Below are positions 1-7,155 of a stretch of 64,000 nt of DNA, in pieces. Both the position numbers and the translations under genes were made by a program. Position 1 is the stretch's first letter. Every line of letters starts with the position of its first letter. This DNA comes from Geomobilibacter sp964431365. GTDB taxonomy: Bacteria; Desulfobacterota; Desulfuromonadia; Geobacterales; DSM-12255. The notes below the pieces were generated by a model that was not told where the DNA came from, ran no database searches, and saw only the letters and a program-made list of their open reading frames with translations. The stretch covers positions 40,898 to 104,897 of the forward strand of contig CAYSJJ010000003.1 in the NCBI GenBank assembly GCA_964431365.1. Reading direction: 5' to 3'.

Positions 1-402
1 AAGGCCGACCCGACCGTCATCAGCACCGACCTGGGGGGGATCGACAACATCGCCCGGGCCCTGCGGCGCGCCACCACCTCCGAGATCACCCGGCTGGAAA
101 AATATACCACCTTCCTGGCCACCACCGGCTCCACCGCACCGTTCATCGGCCTCTTCGGCACGGTCTGGGGGATCATGACCGCCTTCAAGGGGATCGGCGA
201 GACCGGTTCCGCCTCCCTGGCAGTCGTTGCCCCCGGTATCGCCGAGGCCCTCATCGCCACGGCCATCGGTCTGGTGGCCGCCATCCCGGCGGTCATGGCG
301 TACAATCACTTCCAGCACAAGATCAGGGTGCTGATCGGCGAGATGGACAACTTCTCCACCGAATTCCTCAACATCGTCCAGCGCTCCATAGCGAAGAAAT
401 AG
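1..402 (+). CDS. tolQ: TolQ proton channel subunit (5' end outside window)
   Basis: The first 402 bases read in frame 1 to a TAG stop with no start codon, so this is the C-terminal part of a MotA/TolQ/ExbB-family protein. It contains the family core: a Thr-rich stretch running into GLFGTVWGIM, then a second hydrophobic helix (IAEALIATAIGLVAAIPAV). TolQ forms the inner-membrane proton channel with TolR and energises TolA for outer-membrane constriction at division. The next genes are tolR, tolA, tolB and pal, which favours TolQ over ExbB. The tolR start follows the stop by 9 bases, so they share a transcript. The promoter is not in the window. Confidence 0.93.
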   Translation, partial: KADPTVISTDLGGIDNIARALRRATTSEITRLEKYTTFLATTGSTAPFIGLFGTVWGIMTAFKGIGETGSASLAVVAPGIAEALIATAIGLVAAIPAVMAYNHFQHKIRVLIGEMDNFSTEFLNIVQRSIAKK

Positions 403-411
403 GATTACGCC

Positions 412-822
412 ATGGAAATAGGGAGCAGAAACAACGATCGCGGCACCATGTCCCAGATCAACGTCACCCCGCTGGTGGACGTCATGCTGGTGCTCCTGGT
501 GATCTTCATGGTGACGGCCCCCATGATGCAGCAGGGGGTGCAGGTGAACCTCCCCAAGGCCGACACCAAGTCCCTGAGCGCCAAGGAGGAGGCGATCGTC
601 GTCTCCATCGACCGTCAGGGTAAGCTCTTCATCGACCGGACCGAGGTCCCCGCTGGGACCCTCAAGGAAAAGCTGACCGGCATGCTGGCCAACCGGACCA
701 AGAAAGAGGTGTTCCTCAAGGCGGACCGAGACGTCCCCTACGGTGAGGTGGTCCGCGCCATGGCCGAGATCAAGGGGGCCGGCGTAGAGCGCCTCGGCAT
801 GGTCACCGAGCCAGCCAGGTAG
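412..822 (+). CDS. tolR: TolR biopolymer transport protein
   Basis: 136-residue ExbD/TolR-family protein. The N-terminus has the hallmark INVTPLVDVMLVLLVIFMV: a single membrane helix whose Asp (in PLVDVML) is the family's proton-carrying residue. A periplasmic domain follows. It couples TolQ proton flow to TolA. The chosen ATG follows tolQ by 9 bases. An internal ATG at 448, directly before SQINVTP, is a possible alternative because the ribosome-binding site before 412 is weak. The tolA start follows the stop by 2 bases. Confidence 0.94.
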   Translation: MEIGSRNNDRGTMSQINVTPLVDVMLVLLVIFMVTAPMMQQGVQVNLPKADTKSLSAKEEAIVVSIDRQGKLFIDRTEVPAGTLKEKLTGMLANRTKKEVFLKADRDVPYGEVVRAMAEIKGAGVERLGMVTEPAR

Positions 823-824
823 CG

Positions 825-1604
825 ATGTCCCATACGCTGCACCGCACAGAACAGGGGCCGGGGTGGATGTTCTTCTCCTCCTTCCTCCTCCACGCCCTGG
901 TATTTTCCCTCGTTACGTTCTTCCACTCCTTCCTGCCAGCACCGATCGAGGAACCGGTCTACTACGTGGATGTGGTCAACCTCCCCGTGGCCGCGCCACA
1001 GGCCGGCAGCGCCACGCCGGGCAAGGCGCCGGAGCCGGCCGCACCGGTGGCGCCACCGTCACCGAAGCCTCCCATGACCCTCCCTGCCAAGCCAGCTGAA
1101 AAGGGGGCGACCAAGGGGACCGCTCCGGTCAAGCCGGCAACCCAGGCTGCGCCAGGCGGCAAATCACCGGCCGGCGGCGACGAGGCCGCGCAGCTGAACG
1201 AGCGCCTGAAGCGGCTGGAGCGTGACGCTGAGGCGAAACACGAGGCCGCGGCCCTGGAGGCGCTCAAGCGGAAGGTTGCCGCCGGCGGAAGGGCCGGCAT
1301 GCCGGCCGGCAGCGGAACCCAGGCCGGCAGCGACTACGGCTCCTACATCCAGTCCCGGCTCCGGGATGCGCTGACCCAGACCATCGCCTACCAGAGCAAG
1401 CGCCCGGAAACCGCGGTCCGGCTCTTTATCGACAAGAACGGCAAGCTGCTCCGCACGGTCATGGAGCGGAGTTCCCGCGATCCCCTCTTCAACGATGCGG
1501 TCATGCGCGCCATCGAGAAGGCCAAGACGTCCTTCCCTCCCCCTCCCACCGGCAGGCAGTTCGAAAAGCTCTTTGTGTTCAGTCCAGAAGAGGTCAGCAA
1601 GTGA
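825..1604 (+). CDS. tolA: TolA, envelope-spanning Tol-Pal energy transducer
   Basis: 259 residues with TolA/TonB architecture. A cytoplasmic N-terminus and one membrane helix (about residues 13-38) are followed by a Pro/Ala/Lys-rich periplasmic linker that becomes charged and probably helical (about 120-165). The C-terminal domain (about 170-259) resembles the TonB/TolA C-terminal fold and contains the segment AVRLFIDKNGKLLRTVMERSS. TolA bridges the TolQR motor to TolB and Pal. It is shorter than E. coli TolA, as is common outside enterobacteria. The 3' end overlaps the GTG start of tolB. Identification rests on architecture plus operon position, because sequence in the linker is not diagnostic. 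Confidence 0.88.
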   Translation: MSHTLHRTEQGPGWMFFSSFLLHALVFSLVTFFHSFLPAPIEEPVYYVDVVNLPVAAPQAGSATPGKAPEPAAPVAPPSPKPPMTLPAKPAEKGATKGTAPVKPATQAAPGGKSPAGGDEAAQLNERLKRLERDAEAKHEAAALEALKRKVAAGGRAGMPAGSGTQAGSDYGSYIQSRLRDALTQTIAYQSKRPETAVRLFIDKNGKLLRTVMERSSRDPLFNDAVMRAIEKAKTSFPPPPTGRQFEKLFVFSPEEVSK

Positions 1605-2890
1605 TGCGACGATTCGTCTTTTTTCTACTTCTCATCTCGGTCGCCGGTCTGCCGTCGACCCTTCTCTGCCAGGAAGAATTCATCAGGGTGACCGCCCCCG
1701 GCAATAAGCCGCTTACCCTGATGGTGGCGCCGCCGGTCCCGCTGGAGGGGGGGGGCCAGGCCGCCATCGGCAAGGAGGTGACGGAGGTCTTCCAGTTCGA
1801 CCTGACCCTTGCCGGCCCCTTCACCGTGAGTACCCCATCGGTAACGGAGAACCGCGGCATCCGCCCGGGCGAGTTCTCCTTCGCCCCGTGGCAGAACGCC
1901 GGGGCCACCCTGCTCCTCAAGTCCGGCTATACCGTCAGCGGGACGACCCTGATCCTGGAATTCCGCCTCTACGACGTGGTCCGCGAGCGGGAGCTGCTGG
2001 CCAAGCGCTACTCCGGAACCATGAAGGAGCTCCGCCGGATGGCGCACACCTTCAGCGACGACGTGCTGCTGATCGCCACGGGAGAGCGCGGTCCCTTCAC
2101 CGGCAAGGTTGCCTTTGTCTCCAAGGCGACAGGGAACAAGGAACTCTACCTGATGGATTATGACGGGTTCAATCTCCAGCGCCTCACCAAAAACGGCTCC
2201 ATCAACCTGAACCCCGACTTTTCCCCCGATGGTCGGGAGCTGATCTATACCTCCTACAAGAAGGGGAATCCCGACCTCTACCGCCGGGAGCTGTTCACCG
2301 GCGCCGAGGCGCGCACCTCCTCCAGCCGGGGCATCAACGTCACCGGCACCTGGTCGCCGGATGGCAAAAAGATCGCCCTGGCCCTGAGCAAGGACGGCAA
2401 TTCCGAGATCTACCTGATCAACCGGGACGGCAAGCAGCCGACCCGTCTTACCAACAACCCGGCCATCGACGTCTCGCCGGCCTGGTCGCCGAACGGGCGC
2501 CAGATCGCTTTTGTCTCCGACCGGCTGGGCAAGCCGCAGGTCTTCGTGATGAACGCGGACGGGAGCAACGTGCGCCGCCTGACCACCGAGGGGGCCTACA
2601 ATGTCAGTCCCCGCTGGTCGCCCAAGGGAGACCGGATCGTCTACTGCCGGCAGCAGGGGGAGTTCCAGATCCACTCGATCAATGCCGACGGTAGCGGCGA
2701 TGTCCAGCTCACCTCCCAGGGGGGGAACGAGCACCCCCGCTGGTCGCCGGACGGCCGGTTCATCATCTTCAGCTCCACCCGCGACGGCCGCGAGGCGATC
2801 TACGTGATGCGAGCCGACGGGAGTGGCCAGACACGGGTTTCCAGGGGGAAGGCGAGCGACTCCCATCCCACCTGGTCGGTCCGCTGGTAG
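1601..2890 (+). CDS. tolB: TolB periplasmic beta-propeller protein
   Basis: 429-residue periplasmic protein with a signal peptide (hydrophobic residues about 5-22, cleavage near LLCQEE). An N-terminal alpha/beta domain (about 25-150) precedes a six-bladed propeller with repeated WSPDG/WSPNG/WSPKG turns and paired NADGS-type loops, the PD40/TolB signature. TolB binds Pal and is released by TolA. Translation can start at GTG 1601 or ATG 1604, both overlapping the tolA stop, which indicates translational coupling. A fresh promoter for pal follows the gene. Confidence 0.96.
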   Translation: MMRRFVFFLLLISVAGLPSTLLCQEEFIRVTAPGNKPLTLMVAPPVPLEGGGQAAIGKEVTEVFQFDLTLAGPFTVSTPSVTENRGIRPGEFSFAPWQNAGATLLLKSGYTVSGTTLILEFRLYDVVRERELLAKRYSGTMKELRRMAHTFSDDVLLIATGERGPFTGKVAFVSKATGNKELYLMDYDGFNLQRLTKNGSINLNPDFSPDGRELIYTSYKKGNPDLYRRELFTGAEARTSSSRGINVTGTWSPDGKKIALALSKDGNSEIYLINRDGKQPTRLTNNPAIDVSPAWSPNGRQIAFVSDRLGKPQVFVMNADGSNVRRLTTEGAYNVSPRWSPKGDRIVYCRQQGEFQIHSINADGSGDVQLTSQGGNEHPRWSPDGRFIIFSSTRDGREAIYVMRADGSGQTRVSRGKASDSHPTWSVRW

Positions 2891-2917
2891 GAATGTAGCC
2901 GGGTGTATGATATCTAC

Positions 2918-2945
2918 TTGAAATGAGAGGTTGCTGGTGTATAAT
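2918..2945 (+). promoter_or_regulatory. sigma-70-type promoter for pal
   Basis: TTGAAA at 2918-2923, a 16-base spacer, then a perfect TATAAT at 2940-2945, 52 bases before the pal start. It gives pal and cpoB their own promoter in addition to read-through from tolB. Confidence 0.75.
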
Positions 2946-2997
2946 TCGGCCTGCTGAGGTCAGCTAATGAATTTTTTCAACTATCAAGGAGGAGACA

Positions 2998-3582
2998 ATG
3001 CGCAAGGGAGTGTTCGGTCTGGCAGTGGTGCTCTGTGTCGGCATGCTGATTGCCGGCGGTTGTGCTAAAGAGGAACTGGTGAAGAAGGATGAGCCGGTGG
3101 CACCTTCCCTGGCGCCGGTAACCCAGCCGACCAAGCAGCCGGCCCAGGCGCCGGTACCGACCGAGCCGGTGCAGAGTCAGCCGGTCAAGGGGAGCACCGC
3201 CGTCGAAGGGGTCGTCGCGGATAGCCAGGCGGTTGCCCAGGCTCCGGAAGTCAAACTCCAGACGGTCTATTACGATTTCGATTCCTACGTCCTTACTCAG
3301 GCGTCCCGGGATACCCTTTACAGCAATGCCGAGTACCTCCTGAAGAAGTACAACGGCAAGATTCAGGTCGAGGGGCACTGCGACGAGCGTGGTTCCGACG
3401 AGTACAACCTGGCCCTGGGTGAGAAGCGGGCCAAGGCGGCACTGAACTACCTGACGACCCTGGGGGTGCCGGCCGACCGCCTCACCTTCATCAGCTACGG
3501 CAAGGAGAAACCGGCCGATCCCGGTCACGACGAGGCTGCCTGGGCAAAGAATCGCCGCGCCGAATTCGTCATCGTGAAGTAG
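2998..3582 (+). CDS. pal: Pal, peptidoglycan-associated lipoprotein
   Basis: 194 residues. A lipoprotein signal peptide ends in the lipobox IAGGC with acylated Cys22. A Pro-rich linker (about 30-80) is followed by an OmpA-like peptidoglycan-binding domain (about 88-194) with VEGHCDERGSDEYNLALGEKRA, which contains the Asp/Arg residues that bind meso-diaminopimelate. It is anchored in the outer membrane, holds peptidoglycan and is the target of TolB/TolA. A strong AAGGAGGAG ribosome-binding site precedes the ATG, and an intrinsic terminator-like hairpin follows. Confidence 0.96.
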   Translation: MRKGVFGLAVVLCVGMLIAGGCAKEELVKKDEPVAPSLAPVTQPTKQPAQAPVPTEPVQSQPVKGSTAVEGVVADSQAVAQAPEVKLQTVYYDFDSYVLTQASRDTLYSNAEYLLKKYNGKIQVEGHCDERGSDEYNLALGEKRAKAALNYLTTLGVPADRLTFISYGKEKPADPGHDEAAWAKNRRAEFVIVK

Positions 3583-3601
3583 GGGATACGATCATTGCAG
3601 C

Positions 3602-3629
3602 AAAAAGGAGCCGTCAGCGGCTCCTTTTT
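3602..3629 (+). terminator. hairpin between pal and cpoB
   Basis: Perfect 12-bp stem AAAAAGGAGCCG / CGGCTCCTTTTT around a TCAG loop. The 3' arm supplies a short U tract, so it probably terminates part of the pal transcript and lowers cpoB expression. Confidence 0.75.
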
Positions 3630-3652
3630 GCTATCTGCCATGGAGGTATGAA

Positions 3653-4477
3653 ATGAAACGCAGCAGTATGCTTACCCTGGCCGTCGGCGTCTCACTCCTG
3701 GCCGGGTGCGCCACCAGGAGCGACATGGATTCGGCCATGCGAGACCTGGAGGAGATGAAGGGGCGGCTCCTCTCCGTGGAGAAGGAGGTCGGCGGCGTGA
3801 AGACCGAGACCAAGGAGGGGCTGGAAAAGAGCACCCAGGGGCTCCTGAAGGAGGTCGAAAGCCAGCGGAAAATTGTCGCCGACCTGCAGGCGTCACTGGA
3901 CAGCGCAAAAGTGGATATGCAGGTGCTGGCCGGGAAGGTGGACGATCTCTCCCTGGCGGGAAAGAAGCCGGCAGAGGAGCTGTCGCTGCTGCGGGAGGAT
4001 ACGGGCCGGCGCATAACCTCCCTGGAAGAACGGCTCGGCAAGCTTGAAAAAGGGGTGGACGAGTCCCGCAAGCAGGCAGCCGAAGCGGCCGCCAAGGCCC
4101 TGGCAACGCCTGACGGCCTGTACCAGCAGGGGCGCGACGCCTACAAGGCCGGGGACCTGGCCAAATCCCGCGAGGCCTTCACCGCGTTCCTGGAGAAGTA
4201 CCCCTCCCACGAGCTGGCGGCCAATGCCCGTTACTGGCTGGGAGAAACCTGGTACAGCGAGAAGAATTACGAGCAGGCTATCCTCGAGTACCAGAAGGTG
4301 ATCAAGGAACACCCGGGCAAGGAAAAGGTCCCGGCGGCCATGCTGAAGCAGGCGCTCGCCTTCCGGGAACTGGGTGACACCAAGAGCGCCCGGTTCATCC
4401 TGAAGAAGATCGTCGAGGACTTCCCTCTGTCCGAAGAGGCGGGACCGGCCAAGGAGAAGCTGAAGGAGATGAAGTAG
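3653..4477 (+). CDS. cpoB: CpoB/YbgF Tol-Pal coordination lipoprotein
   Basis: 274 residues. The signal peptide ends in LLAGC, so Cys19 is likely lipidated; E. coli CpoB is soluble, but lipoprotein versions are usual in this group. A long heptad-rich coiled coil covers about residues 22-150. The C-terminal half is a TPR domain that opens with YQQGRDAYKAGDLAKSREAF and includes ARYWLGETWYSEKNYEQAI. CpoB couples septal peptidoglycan synthesis with Tol-driven outer-membrane constriction. Its position directly after pal is the conserved arrangement. A convergent terminator separates it from tatB. Confidence 0.92.
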   Translation: MKRSSMLTLAVGVSLLAGCATRSDMDSAMRDLEEMKGRLLSVEKEVGGVKTETKEGLEKSTQGLLKEVESQRKIVADLQASLDSAKVDMQVLAGKVDDLSLAGKKPAEELSLLREDTGRRITSLEERLGKLEKGVDESRKQAAEAAAKALATPDGLYQQGRDAYKAGDLAKSREAFTAFLEKYPSHELAANARYWLGETWYSEKNYEQAILEYQKVIKEHPGKEKVPAAMLKQALAFRELGDTKSARFILKKIVEDFPLSEEAGPAKEKLKEMK

Positions 4478-4505
4478 AGGTACTGACGAATAGACCTTAA
4501 TGACG

Positions 4506-4529
4506 AAAGGCGGGATCGCTCCCGCCTTT
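4506..4529. terminator. bidirectional terminator between cpoB and tatB
   Basis: Stem AAAGGCGGGA / TCCCGCCTTT with a TCGC loop. A/T tracts lie on both sides, serving the converging cpoB (+) and tatB (-) transcripts. Confidence 0.85.
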
Positions 4530-4560
4530 TCCAGTTTTTATTACAGGGGATGTTGCCGGC

Positions 4561-4878
4561 TCAGACCTTTGCCGTTTCCTTCTCTGCCGGCTTGGCCCCG
4601 GCCTTTTCGGCTTCGGCAGCCGCGTAGTCGGCAGTGGCCTTTTCAGCGGCGCTCTTCTCGGCAGCCTCCTTCTCGGCCACCTCCTTGGCGATCCGCTCCT
4701 TTTCTTCCAGCGCCCTGGCCTCTTCAGCCACATTCTGCTTGAAGTCGTCGGTCGCCTTCTTGAACTCGGCAAGCCCCTTGCCGAGGGAGCGCGCCAGTTC
4801 GGGAAGCTTCTGGGGGCCGATGACGATGAGGGCGATTACGAGAATGACGATCAATTCGGGCATGCCGATGCCAAACAT
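4561..4878 (-). CDS. tatB: Sec-independent (Tat) translocase subunit, TatB-like
   Basis: 105 residues. A short N-terminal membrane helix with the sequence MFGIGMPELIVILVIALIVI leads into the hinge GPQKLPELARSLG, an amphipathic helix and a charged Ala/Glu/Lys tail. The Glu near position 8 and the GPQ-K-LP hinge are TatB features; TatA usually has a polar Gln and FG-KKLP. Deltaproteobacterial annotation often calls such proteins TatA/E, so that remains possible. No tatA or tatC lies beside it. Tat-signal substrates are present in the window (the metallophosphoesterase at 18634). Confidence 0.85.
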   Translation of the reverse strand: MFGIGMPELIVILVIALIVIGPQKLPELARSLGKGLAEFKKATDDFKQNVAEEARALEEKERIAKEVAEKEAAEKSAAEKATADYAAAEAEKAGAKPAEKETAKV

Positions 4879-4986
4879 GGGGTACCTCTCTTCAGGCTGT
4901 CTGATGGCTGCCTGGTGGAAATTAGGGAAATATTAGAGGATTTCGCCGGTAGTGTCAAGGAATGGGGGCGGGGAGGGGCAAAGGAT

Positions 4987-5016
4987 TTGACAAGACGACG
5001 CCAGATGGACTACCAT
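4987..5016 (+). promoter_or_regulatory. candidate nadA promoter
   Basis: Consensus TTGACA at 4987-4992, 18-base spacer, TACCAT at 5011-5016. A 14-bp palindrome lies 13 bases downstream. Confidence 0.6.
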
Positions 5017-5029
5017 CCCGCCTGTCCCG

Positions 5030-5043
5030 TACCGTATACGGTA
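5030..5043. promoter_or_regulatory. palindrome in the nadA leader, candidate operator
   Basis: TACCGTATACGGTA is a perfect 14-bp palindrome flanked by CCCG and CGGG, lying between the candidate -10 box and the nadA start. The position suits a repressor site controlling NAD synthesis. I do not recognise the cognate regulator. Confidence 0.45.
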
Positions 5044-5071
5044 GACGGGAATTCTCCGCTGCGAGGCTTGC

Positions 5072-5986
5072 ATGCCGGCTGACGATATCAAGCAGACTAT
5101 CCGTGCCCTCCTGAAAGAGCGCAACGCCCTGTTGCTCGCCCACAATTACATGCGTGACGAGGTCCAGGAGATTGCCGACATCACCGGCGATTCCCTCGGC
5201 CTTTCCCAGGAGGCGGCCAAGACCGACGCCGACGTGATCGTTTTCTGCGGCGTCCACTTCATGGCCGAATCGGCCGCGATCCTCTCGCCGGGGAAGAGGG
5301 TTATTCTTCCCCGCCTTGACGCCGGCTGCCCCATGGCAGACATGGTGACCGTCGAAGGGCTGAAGGCGATGAAGGCGCAGCACCCCGGCGTCCCGGTCGT
5401 TACCTACGTGAACTCGTCGGCCGCGGTCAAGGCCGAGAGCGACATCTGCTGCACCTCGGCCAATGCCGTCAAGGTGGTCAACTCCCTGCCGGACCGGGAG
5501 GTGATCTTCGTGCCGGACCGTAACCTAGGCCGCTACGTTGCCCGCTCAAGCGACAAGACCTTCCATTTCTGGGACGGCTACTGCCCGACCCACGAACGCT
5601 TGAAGCCCGAGTCGGTGCAGGCGCTCAAGGTGCAGCACCCGGACGCGCTCTTCATCTGCCATCCCGAATGCAACCCTGCAGTGGTGGCCCTGGCCGACCA
5701 CGTCTGCTCCACCTCCGGGATGTATGATTTCTGCCGCACGAACCCGGCCCGCTCGTTCATCGTCGGTACCGAGGCGGGCATCCTCTACCGCCTGAAGCTG
5801 GAGAACCCGGACAAGGAGTTCATCCTCGCCTCACCGGCCCTGATTTGCCCCAACATGAAACTCACCTCCCTGGAAGACATCCTGGCCTCGCTCCAGACCA
5901 TGAAACCGGTAGTCACCGTGTCCGATGATATCCGTGTCCCGGCCAAGAGGGCGCTGGACCGGATGATCGCCATTCCGCGCGACTAA
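5072..5986 (+). CDS. nadA: Quinolinate synthase A
   Basis: 304 residues. Condenses iminoaspartate with dihydroxyacetone phosphate to quinolinate in de novo NAD synthesis, using a [4Fe-4S] cluster. The three conserved cluster cysteines are visible in VFCGVHFMAE, CCTSANA and ICPNMKLTSLEDI. The N-terminal LLAHNYMRDEVQ and the GDSLGLSQ motif are typical of the compact NadA subtype. The gene stands alone, with its own promoter and palindrome upstream. nadB is not in the window. Confidence 0.96.
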   Translation: MPADDIKQTIRALLKERNALLLAHNYMRDEVQEIADITGDSLGLSQEAAKTDADVIVFCGVHFMAESAAILSPGKRVILPRLDAGCPMADMVTVEGLKAMKAQHPGVPVVTYVNSSAAVKAESDICCTSANAVKVVNSLPDREVIFVPDRNLGRYVARSSDKTFHFWDGYCPTHERLKPESVQALKVQHPDALFICHPECNPAVVALADHVCSTSGMYDFCRTNPARSFIVGTEAGILYRLKLENPDKEFILASPALICPNMKLTSLEDILASLQTMKPVVTVSDDIRVPAKRALDRMIAIPRD

Positions 5987-5991
5987 TCCGT

Positions 5992-6014
5992 CCCCTCTCC
6001 AGCTCGGAGAGGGG
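5992..6014 (+). terminator. weak hairpin after nadA
   Basis: CCCCTCTCC / GGAGAGGGG stem with AGCTC loop, 5 bases after the nadA stop. No real T run follows, so termination efficiency is doubtful. Confidence 0.45.
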
Positions 6015-6059
6015 ACCTTCTCCTTTCCAGAGGTCCCCCACCCACGTACTACCCCCTAC

Positions 6060-6156
6060 TGTAACATTTTGTTACACCTGATCTGTAAACCCGCAATGGA
6101 CAGTTCTTTGCGGTCGCAGGTGTAACATTTTGTTACAGTTCATTTTGTTACACCTG
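6060..6156. promoter_or_regulatory. array of TGTAACA-TTT-TGTTACA operator-like sites
   Basis: Two identical perfect 17-bp palindromes lie at 6060-6076 and 6121-6137, start to start 61 bases (close to six helical turns). A right half-site is at 6143-6152. The second and third units also form a longer inverted repeat: CAGGTGTAACA at 6117-6127 against TGTTACACCTG at 6146-6156. This layout suggests a DNA-binding regulator with cooperative sites. Which gene is controlled is unclear. Confidence 0.55.
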
Positions 6157-6548
6157 CCTTTTGTCTCCCAAGTAACCTGCTAAAATCATGGCGTTATTTT
6201 GTTGGCATGAAACCTGTATTTGGAGAGATTTGGGAGTATTCGGCCACGAGATTTTCCAAGGCCGGGTATGGCAGCGTGATGCCGTGCATAGACCGTGACC
6301 CCCCCGTGATTTAGCCGGGTTCGTTTTGTGTTTTCAACCAGCTGATCTTCCGAAAAGATCGGCACATTTCCTCGCCGCCAATCTTTTAATGAGCCTGCGA
6401 GGCCTTGCGGCACTGTCGTCCGGGCGGCCCTTCAAATTTTTTGATTTCTTTTGGGTCTGGTGGAACGACATTTGCTAAACGAATGCGGCAGTTCACGTTT
6501 TGCCAGCAATGGGTGCCTGAAACCAAGGTTATGAAGAGGTGATTCACC

Positions 6549-7016
6549 ATGAGTAAAACCATAGTTACCTTGAAGGACTATGAAACGTTGGTAGAACAAT
6601 CCCCCATCTTAAGTTGGAGGGCTAATACCGAAGCGCTCTGTGTCTACTTTAACGAACGTTGGTTATCATTCAGGGGGCGTTCCCTGGAAGAAGAGTATGG
6701 AAATGGCTGGACTGAAGGCATTCATCCTGATGACATTGATCGTTGTCTTAAGACATACCTGGATGCATTCGAGAAACGTGAGAGTTTTGAAATTGAGTAT
6801 CGACTGAAACGACACGACGGCGTATATAAATGGATATTTGATCAAGGAACCCCTTTTTACACTGAGTATGGAAAATTTGCCGGCTATATAGGTAGTTGTA
6901 TGGTTGTCACTGAGAAGGTAGATGTTCAAAACGAATTGAGTGCCAAGATGGCGGAAAAGCAGAAGATTCAGAAGGGAGTTATGCCTTGTAGTTGCAAGAA
7001 CAGTGGAAACCGCTGA
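6549..7016 (+). CDS. Single PAS-domain protein, probably truncated
   Basis: 155 residues holding one PAS/PAC unit (about 10-125). Recognisable PAS_3-type elements are ERWLSFRGRSLEEEYGNGW, IHPDD and the PAC segment EIEYRLKRHDGVYKWIFDQG. No output domain follows. After a short coiled stretch the protein ends in GVMPCSCKNSGNR. That tail resembles a decayed form of the Cys-x-x-Cys-Lys-Lys-Ile-Arg module found at the C-terminus of many PAS proteins in this lineage, so the 3' end may be broken. A GAAGAGGTG ribosome-binding site precedes the ATG. Codon use is clearly more A/T-rich than its neighbours, pointing to transfer. Ligand unknown. Confidence 0.75.
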   Translation: MSKTIVTLKDYETLVEQSPILSWRANTEALCVYFNERWLSFRGRSLEEEYGNGWTEGIHPDDIDRCLKTYLDAFEKRESFEIEYRLKRHDGVYKWIFDQGTPFYTEYGKFAGYIGSCMVVTEKVDVQNELSAKMAEKQKIQKGVMPCSCKNSGNR

Positions 7017-7155
7017 AGTCTGATATATAGCCAAGTATTCAAGGCCACGTTGAGAGCCAAAAAATAGCAAACGATACTCGCCAATCATCTCCATCAAATC
7101 GAAATGGGTTGGCTTAGCCGCTTCCTCAAGAATCTAGTCACCTCCCCCTGTTCCC

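Larger units (their letters stand above)
5987..6548. other. 562-base intergenic region, lower GC, with TGTAACA palindromes
   Basis: Apart from the nadA hairpin and the palindromes at 6060-6156 there is no convincing gene. A 35-codon open frame at 6207-6314 (begins MKPVFGEIWEYS) has no ribosome-binding site and no family I recognise. Base composition is more A/T-rich than the flanks, which fits acquired DNA together with the PAS gene that follows. Confidence 0.5.

Noticed and set aside
6207..6314. 35-codon open frame beginning MKPVFGEIWEYS
   Set aside because: No ribosome-binding site or recognised family; kept only as a note in the intergenic entry.
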